In this document: positions 19,165 to 28,474 of the stretch, piece after piece
Layout of the letters: every line of letters begins with the position of its first letter
Numbering within the stretch: the first letter of the stretch is position 1
Assembly: GCF_000236405.1 (NCBI RefSeq)
Contig: NC_016621.1
Span: 285,001-349,000, forward strand
Origin: Blattabacterium sp. (Cryptocercus punctulatus) str. Cpu
Lineage (GTDB): Bacteria; Bacteroidota; Bacteroidia; Flavobacteriales; Blattabacteriaceae
Length of the DNA: 64,000 nt
Reading direction: 5' to 3'
Made by a program: the position numbers and the translations under genes
Notes under the pieces: model-generated
Seen by the model: the letters and a program-made list of their open reading frames with translations, nothing else
Database searches by the model: none
What the model was told of the DNA's origin: nothing

Positions 19165-19812
19165 CTATGATGCTTCTTTATGATATTGGATGAGATTTTC
19201 TATGGAAATAATTTTCATATGAAATTTTTTAGCCATTTGAATTAATTGTGGAAGACGTGCCATAGATCCGTTTTTATTAAGAATTTCCACTAAAACACCT
19301 CCTGGAATACATCCTGATAATCTAGTTATATCAATAGCAGCTTCTGTATGTCCTGGTCTTTCTAGGACACCACCTTTTTTTGCTCGAATAGGAAAAATAT
19401 GACCTGGTTTATTAAAAGATTCTGGGTTTTCTTCATGTACTAGTGCTAGGATTGTCTTTGCTCTATCGAAAACAGATATTCCTGTTCTAACTCCATAACC
19501 TCGGACATCTACAGATACCGTAAAAGCCGTTTTTCTAGGATCTGTGTTATTTTTTACCATCATTGTAAGTTCTAATTGATCACATCTTTCCTCTGTTAAA
19601 GAAACACAAACTAATCCTCTTCCATGAGTGATCAAAAAATTAACAATTTTAGGAGTTATTTTTTCTGCTGCAACAATAAAATCCCCTTCATTTTCACGAT
19701 TTTCATCATCAACCACAATAATCATTTTTCCATTTTGGATATCCTGTAATGATTCTTCAATCCCATTTAGATTAAACAATTTTTTGTTTTTATCATAAAA
19801 ATAAAAAGCCAT
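19165..19812 (-). CDS. ribB: 3,4-dihydroxy-2-butanone-4-phosphate synthase
   Basis: The 215-residue enzyme makes the four-carbon precursor of riboflavin from ribulose 5-phosphate. Motifs are VDDENRENEGDF (metal and substrate acidic loop), ERPGHTEAAIDI and GVLVEILNKNGSMAR. Many Bacteroidota relatives are bifunctional RibBA proteins with a GTP cyclohydrolase II half; here the protein stops at the interdomain position (ISIENLIQYHKEAS), so only the RibB half remains and RibA, if kept, must be elsewhere. It is last in an ftsK-permease-ribB unit on the minus strand, 33 bases after the permease. Confidence 0.95.
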   Translation of the reverse strand: MAFYFYDKNKKLFNLNGIEESLQDIQNGKMIIVVDDENRENEGDFIVAAEKITPKIVNFLITHGRGLVCVSLTEERCDQLELTMMVKNNTDPRKTAFTVSVDVRGYGVRTGISVFDRAKTILALVHEENPESFNKPGHIFPIRAKKGGVLERPGHTEAAIDITRLSGCIPGGVLVEILNKNGSMARLPQLIQMAKKFHMKIISIENLIQYHKEAS

Positions 19813-19845
19813 CTAAATTATCTATTTTTATTTTATTAGTATGAT

Positions 19846-21153
19846 TTAAAAATCATCCATTACAGTTTTATAAGTAATCCATATACTGATAGGAAAAAAA
19901 GTAAAATTTGGGATCCAAGCACTTATCCATGGATAAATATCAGCTTTCTCTCCTTGATTTTGTGTAATGGTAAGTAAAGTATGATAAATGATGAATATAG
20001 TTATTGCCATAATAGTTGGAAAACCAATTCCTCCTTTTCGTATAAGAGCTCCTATTGGAGCACCCGTAAGAAACATTATAATGCATGTTACTGGAAATAT
20101 AAATTTTTTTTGCAATTCTAATTGATACTTTGCTAAATTTATTTTTCTTTTTTTTAGAATTTTTTTTTGATGTTTAAGTTTTTCTATCCAAAAGGATAAA
20201 CGATCTATCATTTTATTATATAGGATAATAGATCTATTATTTGAAATTTTTTCCAATTTTTTTTTAAAAAAAAGAAAATCGTAATTTTTTTTCTTAAATT
20301 CAGAATCCAATTGATTTTGTTTTTTTTTAAAAAAATTGATTTTTTCGATCAATTTGATTGTATCAAAAGTTTGATAAGAATCATAATCCTCTAAGTTTTT
20401 TATTTTATTTTCTATCAAAGGTATTTTAAAATATTGAATTAAAGTATCAAATTGAACGATTTGATAAGATGGTCTTTTTTTTTCATCATGGTGGTCACTA
20501 TAAAAAAAACCATTAATGAGTTTGATCCTAAAGGACCCATCTTCTCTATTTGGTATCAAAATTCCTTCTTTAGCAAGAATAGTATTGATAAATAAATTTT
20601 TTTCATAAAAAAAAATGAATATCCCATTCATATGATTTTTATCTTTTCCTGATTGTTTATCTATTTTTATGAAAAAATCGGGAAAAATGTTAACAAAAAT
20701 TCCTTCCTTTAACTTTAAAGATGGATGGGCTACTGAAATTTGATAACCTAATTCTTTCGCTTTTTTTTTTACTTTTGGAATGGCATAATCAGAGAAAAAA
20801 TATAAACCTAAGGAAAGGAGCAATGTTAAACCTAAAATAGGTTTCATAATCCTAAAAAGGGAAATTCCAGAAGATTTAATTGATATAAGTTCTTGGCTTT
20901 CTGATATTTTTCCATAAGTCATGATAGAAGTTAACAATATTGAAATTGGAGTTACTAAAGGAACTATCGTAATACCAAAATAAAATATAAATTTTAGGAT
21001 GATGAAAATATTAATATCTTTTCCTGTTAATTCATCAATTTTACTCCAAAAAAATTGAACGATAAATACAAAAATTACCGAAAAAAAAATAACTAAAAAA
21101 GGAACTATAAATAAACGAATCATATATAGATCCAGTTTTTTTAGTTTTAACAT
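19846..21153 (-). CDS. lptG: LptF/LptG family lipopolysaccharide export permease
   Basis: This is a 435-residue inner membrane protein of the YjgP/YjgQ family, which with LptB extracts LPS from the inner membrane. Three N-terminal membrane segments (about residues 8-30, 48-70, 98-120) precede a periplasmic beta-jellyroll region of about 200 residues, and three more segments close the protein (TCIIMFLTGAPIGALIRKGG). The periplasmic part ends in a Lys-rich helical stretch. It lies between ftsK and ribB, an order I recall from flavobacteria. Which of LptF or LptG it represents cannot be told from sequence. Confidence 0.85.
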   Translation of the reverse strand: MLKLKKLDLYMIRLFIVPFLVIFFSVIFVFIVQFFWSKIDELTGKDINIFIILKFIFYFGITIVPLVTPISILLTSIMTYGKISESQELISIKSSGISLFRIMKPILGLTLLLSLGLYFFSDYAIPKVKKKAKELGYQISVAHPSLKLKEGIFVNIFPDFFIKIDKQSGKDKNHMNGIFIFFYEKNLFINTILAKEGILIPNREDGSFRIKLINGFFYSDHHDEKKRPSYQIVQFDTLIQYFKIPLIENKIKNLEDYDSYQTFDTIKLIEKINFFKKKQNQLDSEFKKKNYDFLFFKKKLEKISNNRSIILYNKMIDRLSFWIEKLKHQKKILKKRKINLAKYQLELQKKFIFPVTCIIMFLTGAPIGALIRKGGIGFPTIMAITIFIIYHTLLTITQNQGEKADIYPWISAWIPNFTFFPISIWITYKTVMDDF

Positions 21154-21201
21154 TATGTTAATTTTATTAATTAATTATTAAGATAATAAAAAAGTATTTT
21201 A

Positions 21202-23127
21202 TCAATTATTCATCCGGATACGGTAAAAAAAAGTATTCGTTTTTTTTAAGTTCTTTTTTCCATAAAAAGAAATAATATTTTGAAGATCTGATAGATCTAT
21301 GAAAGGACATTGTAATCGGATTAATTCATTTTTATTGGAAAATAACAGGTCTCCTCTTCCAATGAGTTGTTCCGCTCCTGTGCAATCTAGTATGGTTCTA
21401 GAATCTATTTTAGAACTAACTCTAAAGGCAATTCTTGCAGGAAAATTAGATTTAATTAATCCAGTAATCACATCTACCGATGGACGTTGTGTAGAAATAA
21501 TTAAATGAATACCTACTGCACGGGATAACTGTGCTAAACGAGTGATATATATTTCTATTTTTTTTTGTTGAAAAGAAAAACTTAAATCTGCAAATTCATC
21601 AATAATTAGGATAATATAAGGAAAATGATATTTTTTTTCATATTTTATATTGTATTCTTTGATATTTCTTACCATAGATTTTTCCAAAAGATCATATCGT
21701 TTATCCATTTCTTTGCATAAAGAATTTAATATATTTTTTACTTCATATATGTTTGTAATGATAGGTTCTTTGGAATTAGGCAACATAGCAAAATAAGATT
21801 TGGAAATTTTTTTGTAAATAGATAATTCTACTTTTTTTGGATCAATCAAAATAAATTTAATATCTTCTGGATTTTTTTTACATAATAAGAATACAATTAT
21901 AGAATTTAATCCTACTGATTTTCCTTGTCCAGTGGATCCTGCTATCAGCAAATGAGGCATTTTTGTTAGATCTACAATAAAAGTTTCATTAAATACTGTT
22001 TTTCCTAAGGCAATGGGAAGTTCCATATTGGTACTTTTATTGAAACTTTCTTCTGAATAAAGGATATTTTTCATATATACGGTAGTAGTTGGATTATTTG
22101 GAACTTCTATTCCAATAGACCCTTTTCCCGGTATTGGAGCTATAATTCTTATACTTAAAGAAGATAAATTTAAAGCTATCTCATTTTCTAAATTTTTTAT
22201 TTTTGAAATTCGTACACCTACCTTAGGAAATATTTCGTACAAAGTGATATTAGGTCCTATAGTGGACTTTATTTGATCGATTCCTATTTTATAATAGTTA
22301 AGTATTTGTAGTATTTTTTTTTTATTATCTTTTTCTATATATTTTTCTTTTTTTTCTTCATGAATAGAAATAGAAGAAGATAAAATAGGGATATCTATCC
22401 TTCTTTTTTTTTCTTTAAAATTAATAAAAAATGGATGATTATTAATAGCATATTCCTTTTTTTCATATTTTTTATAATTGAAAAAATTTTTTTTAAAATT
22501 ATGGAATAATTTGAGGAATAGACCCTTATTGTCTTTGAAATTTTTTTCCTTTTCTTTTTTTAATTTTTTAGTATTTTTTATATGACTAAATATGATTACG
22601 TAATAAAGTAAAAAGCTAGTCAATACTAGAATTCCTAATCCTACTTTTCCCAATAAACTTATCAAAAAATTTCCTATTTCAAACCCAAAAATCCCACTTA
22701 ATATTCCATAATTAGGAAAAATAAGATAAAATGTGATTGGTATCCATATACTAAAAAATAAAAATTTATATGTTATGAATTTATAAATATTCAATAGAAG
22801 GATTCCTCTAAAAAGTATTTTTAACCCTATTAATAAAAAGAATATTGGAAAAAAAAAGGAACTAATTCCTATTCCACAGTGTATAAAATAGTGAGATAGA
22901 GTTGCTCCGATTTTTCCAAGTAAATTTTCTGCTACTATATCTTTATCAAAGAGTTGGTTAATTTGACTTTGATCATTTTTCCAATGAAAAATAAAAGAAA
23001 AAAAGCTTAAAAATAAGAATAGGCTATTCCCTAATAAAAAAAAACCAAAAATAGTTTCCATAATATTTTTTTTCTTTTTTTTCGTAAAATTTTTGTACAT
23101 TCTTTTATTTTGAATTTTATTATCCAT
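21202..23127 (-). CDS. ftsK: FtsK/SpoIIIE DNA translocase (lacks C-terminal gamma domain)
   Basis: The 641-residue ATP-driven DNA pump acts at the division septum. Several N-terminal membrane segments lie within residues 1-185, followed by a linker, an alpha domain (NITLYEIFPKVGVRISKI) and the RecA-like motor with Walker A GSTGQGKSVGLN and Walker B IILIIDEFADL. The motor ends in IGRGDLLFSN...LQCPFIDLSDLQNIISF, and the protein stops about 20 residues later. The winged-helix gamma domain that reads polar KOPS/SRS sites and contacts XerD is absent. Sequence-directed translocation is therefore doubtful, although the motor looks intact. Confidence 0.94.
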   Translation of the reverse strand: MDNKIQNKRMYKNFTKKKKKNIMETIFGFFLLGNSLFLFLSFFSFIFHWKNDQSQINQLFDKDIVAENLLGKIGATLSHYFIHCGIGISSFFFPIFFLLIGLKILFRGILLLNIYKFITYKFLFFSIWIPITFYLIFPNYGILSGIFGFEIGNFLISLLGKVGLGILVLTSFLLYYVIIFSHIKNTKKLKKEKEKNFKDNKGLFLKLFHNFKKNFFNYKKYEKKEYAINNHPFFINFKEKKRRIDIPILSSSISIHEEKKEKYIEKDNKKKILQILNYYKIGIDQIKSTIGPNITLYEIFPKVGVRISKIKNLENEIALNLSSLSIRIIAPIPGKGSIGIEVPNNPTTTVYMKNILYSEESFNKSTNMELPIALGKTVFNETFIVDLTKMPHLLIAGSTGQGKSVGLNSIIVFLLCKKNPEDIKFILIDPKKVELSIYKKISKSYFAMLPNSKEPIITNIYEVKNILNSLCKEMDKRYDLLEKSMVRNIKEYNIKYEKKYHFPYIILIIDEFADLSFSFQQKKIEIYITRLAQLSRAVGIHLIISTQRPSVDVITGLIKSNFPARIAFRVSSKIDSRTILDCTGAEQLIGRGDLLFSNKNELIRLQCPFIDLSDLQNIISFYGKKNLKKTNTFFYRIRMNN

Positions 23128-23185
23128 AATTAATTATGGATAAAGGAATTTAATTATTATATTATATAAAAAAATATTGAAAACA

Positions 23186-24289
23186 ATGAAAAAAATAAAA
23201 ACTATCTTTTTTTTTCTTCTTTTAGTTTTTTTCTATCCTTTTGATGGTATACATAGCAAAATAAAAAAAAACATAGAAAAAAATGAAGATCGGAATTTGA
23301 ACATGTATATAGATTTTATTAGTAATATTTCTTCTAAAGTTGAAAAAGAGGTTTTTGATGGAGGAATTTTTTCTGAAGAATTTTTGAAATTAGACTTGAT
23401 AGGAAAGGCCAATGAAAATATTGATTATCGTTTTGTACAAAAAATTAATCTGTATCCTGAATCTTATAATATTGATACAAAAATGGATATAGCTTATTTG
23501 AAATGCAAACTCAATAATCAACTATCTTTTTTGATAGGGAAACAACCAATTTCTTTTGGAAGTATGGAATATAATTCAAAAGCTCTTCAGGTATATAAGT
23601 ATCCAGATATATACAAAAATGAGGAGAATCCTATTGGGATAAATTTTATTTATACTCCAAAAAAAAATCATGAATTTCGATTTCAAATTGTAAATCATTT
23701 GAATAAGGAAAATAATTCAATTCAAAGTCATCCTATGGGATATTCTTTGAATTGGAATTGGAATTTATTACATAATAAAATCCAAAATAGATGGTCATAT
23801 TCTATTTTTAAAGAGATGGTAAAGGATCACTTTTGGAAAGTTTTAGCATTGGGAAGTAAATTAGATTTCAAACCTATTTCTCTGGAATCAGATTATATAT
23901 TGAGTGATGAAGATATAGAAAAAAATAGATATTTTACACAAATTTTTAGTTCCCTTACCAAGGAGGTATCCTCTATAAAATATGGAACATATTTACTTAA
24001 ATTTAAATACAACTTTATTCCAAGATGGAACTTATTTGCGAAAGGTGTGTATGAACTAGGAAGATCTAAAAAAGAAATTAATAAAATTATTGGAAAAAAT
24101 CAATTATTCAAAAAGGGATATACTTATTATGGTGGTATAGAATATCAACCTATTAAACATAATGAGGATCTAAATTTATATTTTGTATATCAAAGAAAAA
24201 ATGTAAAATATATGGATATAGTTGAACAAGAAAACAAAAATAATCATTTTATTTCTTTAGGATTGAGTTATCGTGTGAAGTTATTTTAA
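23186..24289 (+). CDS. Outer membrane porin, phosphate-selective porin (OprO/P)-like
   Basis: The 367-residue protein has an N-terminal signal peptide (MKKIKTIFFFLLLVFFYPFDG) and then alternating beta-strand-like segments to the end. It closes with a terminal Phe in SYRVKLF, the usual C-terminal signal for beta-barrel insertion. The pattern IAYLKCKLNNQLSFLIGKQP...GINFIYTPKKN is typical of the OprO/P porin family found in Bacteroidota. It would let small solutes cross the outer membrane. I start at the ATG at 23186; a TTG three codons earlier is possible. A rho-independent terminator follows directly, so it is probably a single-gene unit. Substrate specificity is unknown. Confidence 0.75.
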   Translation: MKKIKTIFFFLLLVFFYPFDGIHSKIKKNIEKNEDRNLNMYIDFISNISSKVEKEVFDGGIFSEEFLKLDLIGKANENIDYRFVQKINLYPESYNIDTKMDIAYLKCKLNNQLSFLIGKQPISFGSMEYNSKALQVYKYPDIYKNEENPIGINFIYTPKKNHEFRFQIVNHLNKENNSIQSHPMGYSLNWNWNLLHNKIQNRWSYSIFKEMVKDHFWKVLALGSKLDFKPISLESDYILSDEDIEKNRYFTQIFSSLTKEVSSIKYGTYLLKFKYNFIPRWNLFAKGVYELGRSKKEINKIIGKNQLFKKGYTYYGGIEYQPIKHNEDLNLYFVYQRKNVKYMDIVEQENKNNHFISLGLSYRVKLF

Positions 24290-24304
24290 AAGATAACACA
24301 AAAA

Positions 24305-24340
24305 ATATCGAGTCTGCAATGCAGCTCGGTATTTTTTTTT
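24305..24340 (+). terminator. Rho-independent terminator after the porin gene
   Basis: A stem formed by ATATCGAG(T)CTGCA and TGCAGCTCGGTAT (one bulged T, short loop) runs 24305-24332 and is followed by nine T residues. This is one of the very few GC-containing hairpins with a T-run in the window, and it separates the porin from nadD. Confidence 0.85.
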
Positions 24341-24356
24341 ATTTTTTTTCGGTATT

Positions 24357-24950
24357 ATGAAAATAGGACTTTATTTTGGATCCTTTAACCCGATTCATTT
24401 AGGACATATTATTATTGCTAACCATATAGTAGAATTTTTAGATATAGATCATATTTGGTTCGTAGTCTCTCCACAAAATCCACTAAAAAAAAAAACGAAT
24501 CTTTTAGATTATGTTCATAGAGTTAAAATGCTTCGTATAGCCGTTTTCGGTTATAAAAAAATGAGTGTTCTAGATATAGAATCTGGATGTTCCCCTTCTT
24601 ATACAATTAATACACTTTATGTTATAGAAAAAAAATATCCTAAAGATAAATTTACTATCATTATAGGAATAGATACTTTATATTCTATCAAAAAATGGAA
24701 AAATTATAAAATAATTTTAAATAAATATGATATTTTTGTATACCCTCGTATTGGTACTTTCTCTAACTATAATCATTTTTTTATTCCTATTAAACATAAT
24801 AAAAATATTTTTTTGAAAGCGCCAATTATTGAAATATCTTCTTCTTTCATTCGAAATTCTATTCAAAAAGGAAAGAATATGAACCATTTACTTCAAACAG
24901 AAGTTTGGAAGTATATAAAAAAACATAATTTTTATAGAACAAAAAATTAG
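24357..24950 (+). CDS. nadD: Nicotinate-nucleotide adenylyltransferase
   Basis: The 197-residue enzyme of NAD synthesis joins nicotinate mononucleotide and ATP. It has the nucleotidyltransferase signature GSFNPIHLGHIIIANH near the N-terminus and the C-terminal ISSSFIRNSI motif that binds phosphates. Length is typical. It sits between the porin terminator and the convergent PolA-type nuclease, with a 12-base gap to the latter. Confidence 0.95.
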   Translation: MKIGLYFGSFNPIHLGHIIIANHIVEFLDIDHIWFVVSPQNPLKKKTNLLDYVHRVKMLRIAVFGYKKMSVLDIESGCSPSYTINTLYVIEKKYPKDKFTIIIGIDTLYSIKKWKNYKIILNKYDIFVYPRIGTFSNYNHFFIPIKHNKNIFLKAPIIEISSSFIRNSIQKGKNMNHLLQTEVWKYIKKHNFYRTKN

Positions 24951-24962
24951 ATTGTATTTTTT

Positions 24963-25862
24963 TTATTTCATTCTAAAAAGAAAATATTGATAGGCCTTTT
25001 TTAATAATATTCGAAATTCTAATTCCAAAAATATTTTTTCTATGGAATTCCAATTTGGTTTTTTTATATAAAATTTTTCATCATGAAAATAAAAAAGAGG
25101 AATATTAGTAACAATAGTTACTAATCTTTTAGATAAAAAACCTAATTCTTTATTTTCTTCAATATTTTTTTTAATTTTTCCACTAAGATCATGAGTGGAA
25201 TTTAAAAAATTTTCAAGAGTTCCATACTTTTGAATAAATTTTCTAGCATTTTTTTCTCCTATTCCTGGTAGTCCTGGAATATTATCCGAATTATCCCCCA
25301 TCATACTCCATAAATCTATAACTTGTTTTGGGTTTTTTACCCCAAATTTTTCTTTTATTTCTTCAATACCTAATATTTTTTTTGGATTTCCTTTAAAAGG
25401 CGGTCTTAAAATTTTTATATTTTTTGTAACAAGTTGGAAAAAATCTTTATCTAAAGTAATTATATAAATTATATATCCTTTTTTTTCTGCTTTTTTTGCT
25501 ATAGTTCCGATAAGATCATCTGCTTCGTAGCCATATTTAGCATAAAAAAAGGAAATACTAAAAGATTTTAAAATATTTATCACATAAGGAATAGCAATAG
25601 AAATATCTTTTGGTGTTTTTTTTCTATGAGCTTTATATTTATGATATTCTTTTTTACGAATAGTTTTTTTACTGCTATCAAAAATTGCAGCCATATAGAA
25701 AGGTTTTTCTTCATTAAGGGTATTAATCAACAAATAAGTAAAATTAAAGATAGGAGAAGTATTTAGGCCTTTAGAAGTACAAAGAGGATTATTTATATAT
25801 GCATAATATCCTTGATAAAGGATTGTATATGTATCTATTAAAAATAATTTTTTATTATTCAT
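24963..25862 (-). CDS. polA: Stand-alone 5'-3' exonuclease domain of DNA polymerase I
   Basis: The 299-residue protein corresponds to the N-terminal flap nuclease of PolA. It begins with LFLIDTYTILYQGYYA and has the metal-binding cluster YEADDLIGT, TLDKDFFQL and MGDNSDNIPGLPGIGEKNA (the H3TH DNA-binding motif). No proofreading or polymerase domain follows; the frame stops cleanly and nadD occupies the next bases. It should remove RNA primers and flaps. Gap filling would then need DnaE or another enzyme. It is divergent from metG with a 39-base spacer. Confidence 0.92.
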   Translation of the reverse strand: MNNKKLFLIDTYTILYQGYYAYINNPLCTSKGLNTSPIFNFTYLLINTLNEEKPFYMAAIFDSSKKTIRKKEYHKYKAHRKKTPKDISIAIPYVINILKSFSISFFYAKYGYEADDLIGTIAKKAEKKGYIIYIITLDKDFFQLVTKNIKILRPPFKGNPKKILGIEEIKEKFGVKNPKQVIDLWSMMGDNSDNIPGLPGIGEKNARKFIQKYGTLENFLNSTHDLSGKIKKNIEENKELGFLSKRLVTIVTNIPLFYFHDEKFYIKKPNWNSIEKIFLELEFRILLKKAYQYFLFRMK

Positions 25863-25901
25863 ATTTCATAATAATTTTGCAAGATTAGGTAGTTATAATT
25901 T

Positions 25902-27587
25902 ATGAAAAAATCAAATAAATATATAGTAACAGCGGCCTTTCCATATGCAAATGGACCAATCCATATAGGACATTTGGCAGGAGTTTATTTACCTGCAGAT
26001 ATTTTTGTTCGTTTTCTTAGACGAAAAAATAAAGAGGTTGTTTTTATATGTGGATCGGATGAACATGGAGTTCCTATTACTATACAAGCTAAAAAGGAAA
26101 ATACTACTCCTAAAGAAATAGTAAACAAATATCATTTCATGATTAAAGATAGTTTTACTAATTTTGGAATACATTTTGACAACTATTCCAGAACTTCTAC
26201 AATGATTCATCACGAAATTTCGACTTATTTTTTTAAAAAACTTTATAAAGAAAAAAAAATTTTTGAAAAAGTATCTGAACAATATTATGATAACGAAGCT
26301 AAACAATTTTTAGCAGATAGATATATATCGGGAAAATGTCCTCATTGTAAAAAAAAGGATGCTTATGGAGATCAATGTGAAAATTGTGGTTCTTCGTTAA
26401 GTTCTGATGAATTAATAGATCCAAAATCTACTATCAGTGGTAGTTTACCCGTTTTAAAAAAAACTAAACATTGGTATTTACCTTTAAACGAATATCAAGA
26501 ATTTTTAGAAAAATGGATTTTAAAAGATCATAAAAAAGATTGGAAAGTCAATGTTTATGGACAATCAAAATCATGGTTAGATAAAGGATTACAACCTCGT
26601 GCTATAACAAGAGATCTGAATTGGGGGATTTCTATTCCTTTTCCGAAAAAAATAGGAAAAGTTCTATATGTATGGTTTGAGGCACCCATAGGATATATTT
26701 CCTCTACCATAGAATGGGCAAATCGTAAAAAAATCGACTGGAAGCCTTATTGGAAAAATAAGAATACTCGATTAATTCAATTTATAGGAAAAGATAATAT
26801 TGTATTTCATTGTATTATTTTTCCAGTTATACTTAAAGCGTGTAATCTGGGATATATTTTACCGGATAAGATTATTGCTAATGAATTTCTTCATTTAGAA
26901 AATCAGAAAATTTCTACTTCTAGAAATTGGGGTGTCTGGCTACATGAATATTTGGATGATTTTCCCAATCAACAGGATTCACTTCGTTACATTCTCATAG
27001 CAAATATGCCAGAAAAAAAAGATAATAATTTTAATTGGACAGATTTTCAAAGAAAAAATAATACGGAATTAGTAGCTATATTAGGAAATTTCGTGAATAG
27101 AAGTATAACTTTAATTCAAAAATATAATAATGGAATTATTCCTAATCCTGGAATTCTATCGATTAGGGATAAAGATATTTTAAAAAAAGTAAGAAAATAT
27201 CCAGAAAATATAGGTAATTTGATCGAAGCTTTTCAATTTCGTGATGCTTTAGTATGCTTTATGGATTTGGCTAGACTTGGAAACAAGTATTTAACAAAAG
27301 AAGAACCTTGGAAAGGTTTATCTAATCCAAGATTTAAACCCATTATTTATGTTTCTTTCCAAATTGTTGGAATGTTAGCGCAATTATCCGATATTTTTCT
27401 TCCATATACAGCCAAAAAATTATTAAAAATGCTACGTTTAAAAGCGTTTTTTTGGAAAAAAATCGAAAACAAAGAAGAAATTTTATGTCCAGGACATGTA
27501 TTGGGAAAATCCATATTGTTATTTAAAAAAATAACAAATGAAAAGGTTGAAAAACAACTAAAAAAATTAAAAAAAATAAATATATGA
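25902..27587 (+). CDS. metG: Methionyl-tRNA synthetase (no C-terminal tRNA-binding domain)
   Basis: The class I synthetase has 561 residues. Motifs are PYANGPIHIGHLAG (HIGH), a zinc knuckle CPHCKKKDAYGDQCENCG near residue 145, and ENQKISTSRNWGVWLH, the local form of KMSKS. The anticodon-binding helical domain is present, with FVNRSITLIQKYNNG at its start. Free-living flavobacterial proteins continue into a roughly 110-residue EMAP/Trbp111 tRNA-binding domain; this one stops at KKINI, just before it. The 450 bases that follow hold no clear remnant of that domain. Confidence 0.96.
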   Translation: MKKSNKYIVTAAFPYANGPIHIGHLAGVYLPADIFVRFLRRKNKEVVFICGSDEHGVPITIQAKKENTTPKEIVNKYHFMIKDSFTNFGIHFDNYSRTSTMIHHEISTYFFKKLYKEKKIFEKVSEQYYDNEAKQFLADRYISGKCPHCKKKDAYGDQCENCGSSLSSDELIDPKSTISGSLPVLKKTKHWYLPLNEYQEFLEKWILKDHKKDWKVNVYGQSKSWLDKGLQPRAITRDLNWGISIPFPKKIGKVLYVWFEAPIGYISSTIEWANRKKIDWKPYWKNKNTRLIQFIGKDNIVFHCIIFPVILKACNLGYILPDKIIANEFLHLENQKISTSRNWGVWLHEYLDDFPNQQDSLRYILIANMPEKKDNNFNWTDFQRKNNTELVAILGNFVNRSITLIQKYNNGIIPNPGILSIRDKDILKKVRKYPENIGNLIEAFQFRDALVCFMDLARLGNKYLTKEEPWKGLSNPRFKPIIYVSFQIVGMLAQLSDIFLPYTAKKLLKMLRLKAFFWKKIENKEEILCPGHVLGKSILLFKKITNEKVEKQLKKLKKINI

Positions 27588-28040
27588 GTAATGAATGTAT
27601 TTTCATTAGAAAATGATTCCAAAAAAGGAATTATTTTTTCTTATTTGATAGCGAAAATATACATAAATATCCATTTTTTACGAATATAGTGTAAGTAGTA
27701 TTATTAAAGTTTATTTGGATGGATAATTTTTAATATTTTTTTGGATGAAATTGAGTAAAAACCTTAATTAAGGGAAAAAAAATATAAAAATATCAGTTAT
27801 GGTAAAGTTATATTTATCCATGATTCCTTAGGAATATTATTATTTCAGATATTTTTTCCATACAAGTTAGACTTAAAAGGTAATTTTTAGTTCAAATTTA
27901 CAGTAAAAAAAATGATAAACTAGATTTAAAATATTCTATAAAAAAGTGTAATTCCATCATCTTATTTTTAGGAAAATTAAAAATTTTTAAGTATGTAATT
28001 GAATCATATCAAAATTTATTTCAATCCATATTAAAATTTG
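27588..28040. other. Gene-free AT-rich spacer between metG and tRNA-Ser
   Basis: These 453 bases are extremely AT-rich and broken by stops in all frames. I see no RNA gene, no convincing hairpin terminator and no recognisable coding remnant. It may be the eroded 3' part of metG, but a weak AKIYINI-like match near 27655 is too short to prove it. Confidence 0.5.
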
Positions 28041-28128
28041 CGGAGAGAGAGGGATTCGAACCCCCGGAGGAATAAAAAACCTCAACGGTTTTCAAGACCG
28101 CCGCAATTAACCACTCTGCCATCTCTCC
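28041..28128 (-). tRNA. tRNA-Ser (TGA)
   Basis: This 88-base class II tRNA has a long variable arm (TTGAGG...CCTCC region), a perfect GGAGAGA/TCTCTCC acceptor stem, T-loop TTCGAAT and anticodon TGA at 28092-28094 (read on the minus strand). The discriminator is G; CCA is not encoded. It stands alone in a gene-poor stretch. Confidence 0.96.
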
Positions 28129-28474
28129 ATTTTTTTTATATTTTTATTATATACACGATATTTCTAATAATATCTTGCATAGTTTATCTTCTTATTATAA
28201 GAAAATATTTTCCTTTAATAATCATTACCTAATAAGGTATATAACGAGAATTATAATAATTTTTTGAGGACATAGAAAAACGGGAACCCCCCACATTTTG
28301 AATCCACAAAATATACCCTTCCCTGATTTATGAAATCTTCCGATTTTACCCAAAGGGATATACGATTCACCAATATATCATACTACTGGATAAAAACGAA
28401 AATATACTCCCCATAAAATACGGTATAAGTGGTAGGTTTGATCACATTAACATTAACTAAAAAATATCCGTATA
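28129..28474. other. Gene-free stretch with probable minus-strand coding remnants
   Basis: About 345 bases lack any intact gene. Between about 28250 and 28450 the base composition is less extreme than in the flanks and includes runs of C/G. On the minus strand short readable pieces occur (for example GRVYFVDSK switching frame at a G6 run into GGSRFSMSSKNYYNSRY). This looks like decayed coding sequence continuing from the segment beside it. I cannot name it. Confidence 0.3.

Noticed and set aside
28038-28232. 64-codon plus-strand frame
   Set aside because: Its first half is the complement of tRNA-Ser.
28241-28470. RNase P RNA, tmRNA or another structured RNA in the gene-poor region
   Set aside because: None of the conserved core motifs of these RNAs were found; the composition fits decayed coding sequence better.
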